Origin: CAJXNP01 sp050305935
GTDB lineage: Bacteria > Bacteroidota > Bacteroidia > Cytophagales > Cyclobacteriaceae
Assembly: GCA_050305935.1 (NCBI GenBank)
Contig: JBNLGG010000030.1
Coordinates: forward strand, 1-49,376
DNA: 49,376 nucleotides
Reading direction: 5' to 3'
How positions within the stretch are numbered: position 1 is the first letter of the stretch; each line of letters starts with the position of its first letter. The translations under genes and the position numbers were made by a program. Positions 6,957 to 14,833 of the stretch are shown here, piece by piece. Below the pieces are notes generated by a model, which did no database searches, was not told the DNA's origin, and saw only the letters and a program-made list of their open reading frames with translations.

Positions 6957-7816
6957 TCAGCATCGAAAAAGACAAATACAAGCTTCTTAAGAAAATAAAG
7001 GATCCCAAGTTTAACATTGACAAATTGGAACATTACAATTTGTCTCTTCAACTTGGGATTCGTGATTTTCAGGTATTCATCTTTGACACGCTTGAAAGAA
7101 GGGCGCTCTTACTCGAAGACTATATTTTTAATCAGGAAGTTAATTCCCATTCCATTCTGGAGATCATTAAAGACATCGTAGACAACCATCATTTATTAGC
7201 GGCTGGTTTCTGGAAGTCTGTTACCATTATCTTCAAAAACAAAAAGTTTGTTATGGTTCCGGAAGGTTTTTTTGGCAAAGAGCATGCGGCCTCTTTTCTA
7301 AAACTCAACCATGGGCTTACTTCCAATGATAATGTTTTTTCGATTCATCATAAAGACAGTTTTGTAAGCGTTTTTGCGGCTGAAAAAATTTATTGTGATT
7401 ACTTTAAAGCACTTTACCCTAATACCAGGGTTAAATTTTTACATCAAAGTAGCCCGATCATCAATGGTACCATCAGGAGAGGCGGGAATTATTTTTTAAT
7501 GTACATTGACCGATTCAACCTTCATTTATCGGTTTTAAGAAATTCGCAGCTTTTTTACTATAATCAATTTCCGATCAAAAAGATGGAAGACTTCACGAGG
7601 TACTTTAGATTAGTAACTTCCGATCTTCAAATCGATCCTGCACAATTTAATATTGAAGTGTATGGGTTTCTGGGGAAAAATACCCCGCAGTACAACTACC
7701 TCAAGCAACATATTCCTCAGATTGCACTGGGTAGTAAGACTAACCGGATGAAGTTTGGCTATGTTTTCGATGAAATAGCCGATCATCAGTTTTTTGATGT
7801 TTTTTCCTTATATTAA
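6953..7816 (+). CDS. DUF3822 family protein
   Basis: The protein has 287 residues, and its family is nearly confined to Bacteroidota. It starts at a TTG overlapping the previous stop (TTGA); no in-frame ATG occurs before about residue 100, so the TTG start is required. The fold is thought to resemble actin/ASKHA-like ATPases, and segments such as YFLMYIDRFNLHLSVLRNSQLFYYNQF fit a strand-turn-strand core. The gene sits directly before coaD (five bases apart), a conserved order in this phylum. A link to coenzyme A synthesis or to envelope assembly with the upstream membrane protein is suggested only by position. No catalytic motif is evident. Confidence 0.85.
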   Translation: MISIEKDKYKLLKKIKDPKFNIDKLEHYNLSLQLGIRDFQVFIFDTLERRALLLEDYIFNQEVNSHSILEIIKDIVDNHHLLAAGFWKSVTIIFKNKKFVMVPEGFFGKEHAASFLKLNHGLTSNDNVFSIHHKDSFVSVFAAEKIYCDYFKALYPNTRVKFLHQSSPIINGTIRRGGNYFLMYIDRFNLHLSVLRNSQLFYYNQFPIKKMEDFTRYFRLVTSDLQIDPAQFNIEVYGFLGKNTPQYNYLKQHIPQIALGSKTNRMKFGYVFDEIADHQFFDVFSLY

Positions 7817-7821
7817 TCCTC

Positions 7822-8289
7822 ATGGCCACCCCCGTGAAAAAAAAGATTGCATTGTTCGCAGGCTCGTTTGATCCATATACTAATGGGCACCATGACATCG
7901 TGATGCGGGGATCAGAGTTATTCGATAAAATTATCATTTGCATCGGACACAATGCAAACAAACAACGCTACTTCGATGTGGAGTTTATGATGAAAAAGGT
8001 CTCCGAGATTTATAAAGGAAATGCCAACATCAGTGTCATCAAGTACAACATTCTGACGGCTCACCTTGCTAACGAACACAATGCAAATTTCCTATTGAGA
8101 GGGTTGAGAAACACCACTGATTTTGAATATGAAAACAGCATTTCCCAGGTGAACAGAAACTTAAAAGACTCCCTTGAAACCGTCTTTTTGATTACCTCGC
8201 CAAGGTATGCCTACATTAGCTCTTCGATCATCCGCGAGGTGCACAAATATGGCGGTGATGTCAGTGAATATATTCCCTACACCCTTTAA
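7822..8289 (+). CDS. coaD: Phosphopantetheine adenylyltransferase
   Basis: The protein has 155 residues, the normal CoaD length. It transfers AMP from ATP to 4'-phosphopantetheine, the penultimate step of coenzyme A synthesis. The nucleotidyltransferase motif GSFDPYTNGHHDIV (14-27, with the T-x-G-H signature) and the C-terminal YISSSIIREV segment that holds the ATP phosphates are both present, as is NFLLRGLRN for substrate binding. It is the last gene of the plus-strand group and its final four bases overlap the end of the convergent Nudix gene. The pantothenate genes panC and panD are in this window too, at 23283-24508. Confidence 0.97.
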   Translation: MATPVKKKIALFAGSFDPYTNGHHDIVMRGSELFDKIIICIGHNANKQRYFDVEFMMKKVSEIYKGNANISVIKYNILTAHLANEHNANFLLRGLRNTTDFEYENSISQVNRNLKDSLETVFLITSPRYAYISSSIIREVHKYGGDVSEYIPYTL

Positions 8290-8957
8290 TTGATCATGCT
8301 GTAGTAGCTTCTGAATACCTGCCTGATAGATGCGTAGGAGTTGTACAGCGCCTGATAAGCCTCCCTGTCGTTCATCCATTTGAGATGCTCTATATCTTCC
8401 TCGATCTGGGGTCTCATTTCACTATCGTCCACGCAGTGCATGGTATACCAGTTGGTTTTTTTTAAGATTCTCTTACCATTTCGCTTGTAGGTATGCCAGG
8501 TACTGCATATTTTTTTTCCAAGCTCCACCTTGATATTGCACTCTTCCTCAACTTCCCGAACTGCACCCATTTTTGAGCTTTCTCCATCGTCTAATTTGCC
8601 CTTTGGCAAATCCCACTTCTTAAGCCGGTAAATCAATAAAACCTCGCCCTCCTTAAACACAAGGCCACCTGCCGCTTTGATGATCGTGTATTTGCTTTTA
8701 AAAAGCTTGATCACTCCTTTATAATCATCTACACTAAAGGTGATCTCTTCTATCTGTTTACGTTTATTCTTTTTAAGATCCCTTAGAAATGAATCGATCA
8801 GCTTTTTATCGGCATTTTTTATATGCACCACATCCCTCAATACATTGAAATCCGGAATAGTTTGCAGGCAATCAACTTCGTAGTCAAAATGTGATGTGTC
8901 AATCAATTCAAACTTTGAAACAATGTTTACCGGTATATCCTGAATGAATATTCGCAT
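8286..8957 (-). CDS. Nudix hydrolase with an extra N-terminal domain
   Basis: The protein has 223 residues. About 93 N-terminal residues, rich in charged helix, precede a Nudix domain. The box runs from Gly120 (GKLDDGE) to R134-E-V-E-E-E-C-N-I142, with all metal-binding acids present but Asn141 in place of the usual Gly. KWDLPKGKL and the WHTYKRNG to TNWYTMHC segment resemble diadenosine-polyphosphate or polyphosphate Nudix enzymes, though the substrate is uncertain. It converges on coaD with a four-base overlap and starts 89 bases from the divergent pyrE. Confidence 0.9.
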   Translation of the reverse strand: MRIFIQDIPVNIVSKFELIDTSHFDYEVDCLQTIPDFNVLRDVVHIKNADKKLIDSFLRDLKKNKRKQIEEITFSVDDYKGVIKLFKSKYTIIKAAGGLVFKEGEVLLIYRLKKWDLPKGKLDDGESSKMGAVREVEEECNIKVELGKKICSTWHTYKRNGKRILKKTNWYTMHCVDDSEMRPQIEEDIEHLKWMNDREAYQALYNSYASIRQVFRSYYSMIN

Positions 8958-9015
8958 TACTTACTTTTTATTTGACAAGAATAAGAATATATCCTAAATG
9001 AGGCGCTATTTTTTT

Positions 9016-9023
9016 TAATTTTG
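9016..9023 (+). promoter_or_regulatory. Candidate -7 box of pyrE
   Basis: TAATTTTG fits TAnnTTTG and lies 23 bases before the pyrE ATG. No clear -33 TTG is at the expected spacing. Confidence 0.4.
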
Positions 9024-9046
9024 TCAGCCTATTAAATGAATACATA

Positions 9047-9685
9047 ATGACTGAAAATACTTCAAAAGAAATCGCCGAAATTCTACTGGATATCAACGCT
9101 ATAAAGCTTAGTCCCAACAAGCCTTTTACCTGGGCCTCAGGATGGAATAGCCCCATTTATTGCGACAATAGAAAATCGCTGTCTTACCCGGTACCAAGAA
9201 CTAAAATCAAAGATAGTCTGGCAAGGATCATTAAAGAAAAATTCTCTTCGGCAGAGGCGATAGCCGGTGTTGCTACTGCTGGTATTCCACAAGGTGCACT
9301 GATTGCCGATCTCCTCGAATTACCATTTATTTATGTGAGAAGCAAAGCCAAAGGCCATGGCTTGGAAAATATGATCGAGGGCCATGTGGTTCAAGGTCAG
9401 AAGGTAGTCGTCATCGAAGACCTGATTTCCACGGGAGGTAGTTCTTTGCAGGCTGTCAAGGCCCTAAAAGCATCAGGGGTGCATGTTCTGGGTTTAGTGG
9501 CCATATTTACCTATGAATTCCCACAGGCAGCAGCAAATTTCGCAGAAGAAAAAGTTCCCTTCTTTACATTAAGTAATTACTCCACCTTGATAGAAGTAGC
9601 CCTGGCTAAAAATCTTATTCAGTCGTCAGACGTTAAAATGCTGAAAGAATGGAGGGAGTCTCCTGAAAACTGGGGAAAACAATAA
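9047..9685 (+). CDS. pyrE: Orotate phosphoribosyltransferase
   Basis: The protein has 212 residues. It makes orotidine 5'-monophosphate from orotate and PRPP in pyrimidine synthesis. The PRPP motif VVVIEDLISTGGSS (120-133) is clear, as are FTWASGWNSPIYCDNR near the N-terminus (orotate binding) and VRSKAKGHG (99-105) of the mobile loop containing the catalytic lysines. The gene stands alone, divergent from the Nudix gene, with its own promoter-like box. secA follows after 73 bases with its own promoter-like box. Confidence 0.97.
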   Translation: MTENTSKEIAEILLDINAIKLSPNKPFTWASGWNSPIYCDNRKSLSYPVPRTKIKDSLARIIKEKFSSAEAIAGVATAGIPQGALIADLLELPFIYVRSKAKGHGLENMIEGHVVQGQKVVVIEDLISTGGSSLQAVKALKASGVHVLGLVAIFTYEFPQAAANFAEEKVPFFTLSNYSTLIEVALAKNLIQSSDVKMLKEWRESPENWGKQ

Positions 9686-9728
9686 GAGAAAAAGCTTATT
9701 TTTTTATTTATCTATTTAAAAAGGGGCT

Positions 9729-9736
9729 TAAATTTG
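9729..9736 (+). promoter_or_regulatory. Candidate -7 box of secA
   Basis: TAAATTTG matches TAnnTTTG and lies 22 bases before the secA ATG at 9759. The -33 region is T-rich without an exact TTG. Confidence 0.4.
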
Positions 9737-9758
9737 AAAACTTTTAACGATTTGAAAC

Positions 9759-12700
9759 ATGCTTAAACTAATTACCAATCTTTTTGGTACGAAGTCAGAA
9801 AGAGATATAAAACTTATCACACCTTATGTTGCTCAAATTAACGCTGAATACCAACGGCTGGAGAGCATCACCGATGATGAACTGAGGGGAAAAACCAAAG
9901 AGGTAAAAAGCATAATCGATGAACGTCTCAAAGACATTGATAATCAGATAGAAGCCCTTCACAATAAAATAGCGGAAAATGACGACCTGGATATCAATGT
10001 CAAAGAAGATATTTTCAACCAGATCGATAAGCTGGAAGAAGAGCGGAATAGTAAACTCGAAGATGTCTTAATGGAAGTGATGCCGGTGGCCTTTGCCATC
10101 GTGAAAGAAACTGCCCGAAGGCTTAAAGACCATAAGCAACTCGAAGTAAAAGCAACAATGTACGACCGTCAACTGGCAGCGGAAAAAGATTTCATTGAAA
10201 TAAAAGGCGACATGGCCATCTGGAAAAACCAGTGGTTAGCAGCAGGAAACCTCATCACCTGGGACATGCTACACTATGATGTGCAGTTGATCGGTGGTAT
10301 CGTCTTGCATCAGGGAAAAATTGCTGAGATGGCTACCGGTGAGGGAAAAACGCTTGTGGCGACCCTACCCGCTTTCCTAAACGCTCTGGCAAAACGCGGC
10401 GTCCACATTGTTACCGTAAATGATTACCTGGCAAAGAGGGATAGTGAATGGATGGGGCCATTGTTCCAGTTTCACGAGCTTAGCTGTGATTGTATTGATA
10501 AGTATGAGCCAAACTCGGAAGCAAGAAGAAAGGCATATCAGGCGGATATCACCTATGGTACTAATAACGAGTTTGGCTTTGATTACCTGCGTGACAATAT
10601 GTCCCGTGAAACGGAAGACCTCGTACAACGAAAACACCACTACGCCATGGTGGATGAGGTCGATTCAGTGTTAATAGATGATGCCAGGACGCCTTTGATT
10701 ATTTCGGGGCCCATTCCGCGGGGCGACGAGCACCAGTTCTTTGAAATAAAGCCAAGGGTGTTAAAATTAGTTGATGGACAGAAGAAACTGGTATCACAAT
10801 TCCTCGTGGATGCGAAAAAACTCATCTCTGAAGGCAATGAAAAAGATGGAGGTGTAGCGCTGTTCAGGGCGTTTAGAGGCTTACCCAAACACAAGCCGCT
10901 TATTAAATATTTAAGCGAAACCGGTATCAAAGCCATTCTTCAAAAAACGGAAAATTATTTTTTGCAGGATAATTCCAAGATGATGCCGGAGGCCGATGAG
11001 CCTTTGCTTTTTACCATTGATGAGAAAAACAATCAGGTAGAGCTCACTGAAAAAGGGCTTGATCTGATTACGGGTGAAGGTGAAGATCCAAAATTTTTCA
11101 TCATGCCTGACATTGGCGAAGAAATCGCAAAACTTGAAAACGATGCTGCTCTGTCTACAGAAGACCAGCTAAAAAAGAAGGAAGAAGTAATAGCCGATTA
11201 TTCAGAAAAAGCGGAAAGGATTCACACGGTTAATCAGCTTTTAAAAGCCTATGCATTATTTGAAAGAGATACTGAATACATCCTCGTTGATGGAAAAGTG
11301 AAGATCGTCGATGAGCAGACAGGTAGGGTAATGGAAGGCAGAAGGTATTCCGACGGTCTTCATCAAGCAATTGAAGCCAAAGAAAATGTAAAGATCGAGG
11401 ATGCTACCCAAACCTACGCTACTATCACGCTCCAAAATTACTTCAGAATGTATCACAAACTGGCCGGTATGACCGGTACGGCTGAAACGGAAGCAGGAGA
11501 GTTTTGGGAAATCTATGAGCTGGATGTCATCGTAATTCCTACAAACCGGTCAATTGTGAGAGACGACAGAGAAGACCTGGTTTATAAAACCGTAAGAGAA
11601 AAATTTAATGCTGTAGCTGACGAAATCGTTAAACTTACCGAAGCAGGGAGGCCAGTTCTGGTGGGTACCACATCGGTGGAGATATCTGAGTTATTAAGTA
11701 GAATGTTGAACATCAGAAAACTCAAGCACCAGGTATTAAATGCCAAACAACACCAGAGAGAAGCTGAAGTTGTAGCCGAAGCTGGAAAACCGGGTACGAT
11801 CACCATTGCCACCAACATGGCGGGCCGGGGTACGGATATAAAGCTGACTGCAGAGTCAAAGTCCGCAGGCGGTTTAGCTATTATTGGTACGGAAAGACAT
11901 GAATCCAGGCGGGTTGACCGGCAGCTTCGTGGTCGATCAGGTCGACAAGGAGATCCGGGAAGTTCGCAGTTTTTCGTTTCGCTGGAGGACAATTTAATGC
12001 GACTGTTTGGCTCAGACAGGATTGCCAAATTAATGGACAGAATGGGACTGAAAGAAGGCGAAGTAATCCAGCATTCCATGATCACAAAATCCATTGAAAG
12101 AGCCCAGAAAAAAGTGGAGGAAAACAACTTTGGTATCAGGAAAAGGTTGTTAGAGTATGATGACGTAATGAACTCCCAAAGGGAGGTTATCTACAAACGA
12201 AGAAGGAATGCATTGTTTGGCGAGCGCCTGAAATTGGACTTGATGAATATGATGTACGACACCTGCGAGGATATCGTCATCAATAGCAAAAATTCTGAGG
12301 ACTACGATGGCTTCAAATTGAATGTCATTACCACACTAGGTATTGACTATAAAATTGAACGAGAGGAATTCTTAAAAATAAAATCCGAAGAGCTTGTCCA
12401 AAAGCTTTTTGAACAATCTGAATCACATTATAAAGAAAAAAACAAATTAATAAGCCAAAGGGCTACTCCGATCTTTAATGAAATCCATAAAAACAAAGGG
12501 GCCACGGTTAAAGAAGTGCTTGTACCATTCACAGACGGGAAAAAGCAAATTGGTGTAGCGACCAACCTGGAGAAAAACCTGGAAACAGATTGCCGCGAGT
12601 TGATCAATTCCCTGGAAAAATTTGCCACATTGGCCATCATCGACCAAGCCTGGAAAGAGCATTTAAGGGAGATGGATGACCTGAAGCAATCCGTGCAAAA

Positions 12701-13115
12701 TGCGGTCTACGAACAGAAGGACCCTTTGCTGATATACAAATTTGAAGCATTTGAGCTTTTTAAAAGGTTTGTAGCCAAAGTGAATGAAGACACCATGTCC
12801 TTCATTACGAAAGCTGATATACCTGTAAGAGATCCTGATCAGGTACAGGAAGCCGCTGCTCATCGAAGAAGGAAGAGTGAAAGTTATAAAACCAGTAAGG
12901 AAGAATCCAGGTCTCTCCTAAGCGGAGGAGGATCACCTGAAGGAAGGACAAGAGAACCGGTAGAACGCCATATGCCGGTTAAGTCGGAGAAAATATATGG
13001 CAGGAATGACCGGGTAACGGTACAATACACCGACGGTTCCATTAAGAAAGATGTGAAGTATAAGAGCGTAGAAGAAGATATTAATACTAACCGGTGCGTA
13101 ATCCTCGAAAACTGA
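9759..13115 (+). CDS. secA: Protein translocase ATPase SecA (Bacteroidota type)
   Basis: The protein has 1118 residues, longer than the 901 of Escherichia coli. SecA drives proteins through SecYEG. Walker A MATGEGKT (191-198), DEVDSVLIDDARTPLI near 297, the TGTAETEA and TNMAGRGTD helicase motifs and the GRSGRQGDPG segment are intact. Two extra stretches lie near the N-terminus: a coiled-coil-like one at about 52-100 and another at about 122-170. A third, of over 100 residues, follows SGPIPRG. The C-terminus has GRND but not the zinc-binding Cys motif, ending instead in a basic beta-rich tail (RVTVQYTDGSIKKDVKYK). Such changes are typical of this phylum. A SPOR protein gene follows after four bases. 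Confidence 0.97.
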   Translation: MLKLITNLFGTKSERDIKLITPYVAQINAEYQRLESITDDELRGKTKEVKSIIDERLKDIDNQIEALHNKIAENDDLDINVKEDIFNQIDKLEEERNSKLEDVLMEVMPVAFAIVKETARRLKDHKQLEVKATMYDRQLAAEKDFIEIKGDMAIWKNQWLAAGNLITWDMLHYDVQLIGGIVLHQGKIAEMATGEGKTLVATLPAFLNALAKRGVHIVTVNDYLAKRDSEWMGPLFQFHELSCDCIDKYEPNSEARRKAYQADITYGTNNEFGFDYLRDNMSRETEDLVQRKHHYAMVDEVDSVLIDDARTPLIISGPIPRGDEHQFFEIKPRVLKLVDGQKKLVSQFLVDAKKLISEGNEKDGGVALFRAFRGLPKHKPLIKYLSETGIKAILQKTENYFLQDNSKMMPEADEPLLFTIDEKNNQVELTEKGLDLITGEGEDPKFFIMPDIGEEIAKLENDAALSTEDQLKKKEEVIADYSEKAERIHTVNQLLKAYALFERDTEYILVDGKVKIVDEQTGRVMEGRRYSDGLHQAIEAKENVKIEDATQTYATITLQNYFRMYHKLAGMTGTAETEAGEFWEIYELDVIVIPTNRSIVRDDREDLVYKTVREKFNAVADEIVKLTEAGRPVLVGTTSVEISELLSRMLNIRKLKHQVLNAKQHQREAEVVAEAGKPGTITIATNMAGRGTDIKLTAESKSAGGLAIIGTERHESRRVDRQLRGRSGRQGDPGSSQFFVSLEDNLMRLFGSDRIAKLMDRMGLKEGEVIQHSMITKSIERAQKKVEENNFGIRKRLLEYDDVMNSQREVIYKRRRNALFGERLKLDLMNMMYDTCEDIVINSKNSEDYDGFKLNVITTLGIDYKIEREEFLKIKSEELVQKLFEQSESHYKEKNKLISQRATPIFNEIHKNKGATVKEVLVPFTDGKKQIGVATNLEKNLETDCRELINSLEKFATLAIIDQAWKEHLREMDDLKQSVQNAVYEQKDPLLIYKFEAFELFKRFVAKVNEDTMSFITKADIPVRDPDQVQEAAAHRRRKSESYKTSKEESRSLLSGGGSPEGRTREPVERHMPVKSEKIYGRNDRVTVQYTDGSIKKDVKYKSVEEDINTNRCVILEN

Positions 13116-13119
13116 TAGC

Positions 13120-13617
13120 ATGAGATATTCATTCCTTTTTTTTATTCTTGCTCTTTCCATGATTGGTTTATATAGGTGTTCACCAAAGGTGGTAACGCAG
13201 ACAAAGGTGGAAGAATACAATGAAGATTTAAGCGCGATTCGACCTCCTATCGATTCAGTGGAAATGGAAGTAGCTTCGGAGCTTGTTAAAGCTCCCTACA
13301 CTGCCCCTGAGTTTGACGAAACAAAAAAACTAAATGCCTTAATTGACAGTATTTCCAACGACAATTTAAATAAGAAAGTCAGGTACTACACCATCCAGGT
13401 GTATGTGGGCAATAGCAGGGAACAAGCAAATGAAATCAGGTCAAAAGTGTACAGCATCATTCCTGAGGAAACCCCAAAGCTTGAGTATTCGCAGCCCAAT
13501 TTCAGAGTAAAAGTGGGCATGTTTGAAAGTAGGCTGGATGCACACAAAACATTTACCTTACTAAAAAACACTTTTCCGGGAGCCGTTTTGGTAAGTGAGA
13601 AAAGCTACTTAAAATAA
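13120..13617 (+). CDS. SPOR domain protein
   Basis: The protein has 165 residues. A hydrophobic N-terminal segment ends in LYRCS. Cys20 could be a lipid anchor, but the Arg before it is a poor lipobox, so a signal anchor is equally possible. Residues 88-160 form a SPOR domain (YYTIQVYVGNSREQANEIRSK then FRVKVGMFESRLDAHKTF), which binds denuded peptidoglycan glycan strands at division sites. The first part (21-87) is low in structure. It follows secA by four bases and precedes the M20 gene by eight, so the three may share a transcript. Confidence 0.88.
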   Translation: MRYSFLFFILALSMIGLYRCSPKVVTQTKVEEYNEDLSAIRPPIDSVEMEVASELVKAPYTAPEFDETKKLNALIDSISNDNLNKKVRYYTIQVYVGNSREQANEIRSKVYSIIPEETPKLEYSQPNFRVKVGMFESRLDAHKTFTLLKNTFPGAVLVSEKSYLK

Positions 13618-13625
13618 AAACCACC

Positions 13626-14816
13626 ATGTCTTTAAAAGAAAAGATCAAAAGTCTAAGCTCCGAAAAATTAGAGCAGGTGACAAAAATACGTCATCACCTA
13701 CATGCCCATCCGGAATTGTCTTTTCAGGAACACGAGACATCAAAGTTTGTAATTGAAGAATTAAAAAAGATAGGACTGAACCCAAGGTCGGGCATTGCCG
13801 GTACAGGCGTGGTAGTTGAAATCGAAGGAAAAAATCCCGGCTCTAAAAAGACATTGCTAAGAGCCGATATGGACGCTCTCCCAATCAAAGAAGAAAACGA
13901 CGTGCCTTACAAGTCGAAAAATGAAGGTGTAATGCATGCTTGCGGGCATGATGTTCACACGTCTTCACTTTTAGGATCTGCTATGATACTGAATGAACTC
14001 AAAGAGCAGTTTGAGGGTACCGTTAAGCTCATTTTCCAACCGGGTGAAGAAAAAGCGCCGGGTGGGGCAAAAATGATGATTGAGGAAGGGGTTCTTGATG
14101 ATCCAAACACGAACAATATCATTGGTCAGCATGTCATGCCTTTGATACCCGTGGGCAAGGTGGGTTTTAAACCCGGTTTGTACATGGCCAGCGCAGATGA
14201 AATATATTTTACGGTCAAAGGAAAAGGTGGACATGCGGCACAACCACATTCGCTCATAGACCCTGTGTTGATTACATCCCACATTATTGTTGCCTTACAA
14301 CAGGTAGTAAGCCGAAATTGCAATCCCATTATTCCGTGCGTGCTTTCTTTCGGAAAAATTGAAGCCCTCGGGGCAACAAATGTGATTCCCAATGAAGTGA
14401 AGGTCGAAGGCACTTTCAGGACACTTGATGAAACCTGGAGAAAAGAAGCATTGTCCCGAATTCAGGACGTAGCCATGGGGATAGCAAAAAGCATGGGAGG
14501 TGATGTTGAATTTAACAATGTAACGGGATATCCCTTCTTAAAAAATAATGAGGAATTGACGCTCCGGGCTAAAAGGTTTGCCGAAGAGTATCTTGGAAAG
14601 GAAAATGTGGTAGATCTGGACGTTTGGATGGCTGCTGAAGACTTTGCTTTTTATTCGCAGCAAATCGATGCCTGTTTTTACCGCCTTGGGGTTAGAAATG
14701 AATCAAAAGGAATAACTTCCGGCGTACACACGCCTACTTTTAATATTGATGAAGATGCCTTGAGAATTGGGATGGGCCTGATGGCATGGATAGCAATTAA
14801 TGAATTAAATCATTAA
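13626..14816 (+). CDS. M20 family amidohydrolase (N-acyl-amino-acid hydrolase)
   Basis: The protein has 396 residues. Metal and catalytic residues of the M20D/AmhX-HipO-like family are visible: MHACGHDVHT (His104, Cys106, His108), FQPGEEKAPGGA (Glu141-142), GQHVMP and the C-terminal GVHTPTFNIDE histidine. The internal lid domain spans about 180-300 (GKGGHAAQPH near its start). These cytosolic enzymes remove acyl groups from amino acids or related compounds; hippurate hydrolase, IAA-amino acid hydrolase and diaminopimelate deacylase are sisters, so the substrate is open. Its last codons lie inside a perfect 18-base inverted repeat shared with the convergent transporter gene's end. Confidence 0.93.
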   Translation: MSLKEKIKSLSSEKLEQVTKIRHHLHAHPELSFQEHETSKFVIEELKKIGLNPRSGIAGTGVVVEIEGKNPGSKKTLLRADMDALPIKEENDVPYKSKNEGVMHACGHDVHTSSLLGSAMILNELKEQFEGTVKLIFQPGEEKAPGGAKMMIEEGVLDDPNTNNIIGQHVMPLIPVGKVGFKPGLYMASADEIYFTVKGKGGHAAQPHSLIDPVLITSHIIVALQQVVSRNCNPIIPCVLSFGKIEALGATNVIPNEVKVEGTFRTLDETWRKEALSRIQDVAMGIAKSMGGDVEFNNVTGYPFLKNNEELTLRAKRFAEEYLGKENVVDLDVWMAAEDFAFYSQQIDACFYRLGVRNESKGITSGVHTPTFNIDEDALRIGMGLMAWIAINELNH

Positions 14817-14827
14817 TTGCTATCCAT
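14786..14827. terminator. Perfect 18-base inverted repeat over a stop codon, probable bidirectional terminator
   Basis: The arms 14786-14803 and 14810-14827 are perfectly complementary with a six-base loop ATTAAA. The left arm encodes the last residues of the M20 protein; its TAA stop (14814-14816) lies in the right arm. It sits between two convergent gene ends (the PiT-like gene stops at 14834), as expected for a shared terminator. There is no long T-run, so its strength as an intrinsic terminator is uncertain. Confidence 0.6.
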
Positions 14828-14833
14828 TATAAA

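Noticed and set aside
11582..12127. 181-residue open frame on the minus strand inside secA
   Set aside because: It is fully inside the well-supported secA frame, rich in Ser and Pro as expected for antisense reading, and has no recognisable domain.
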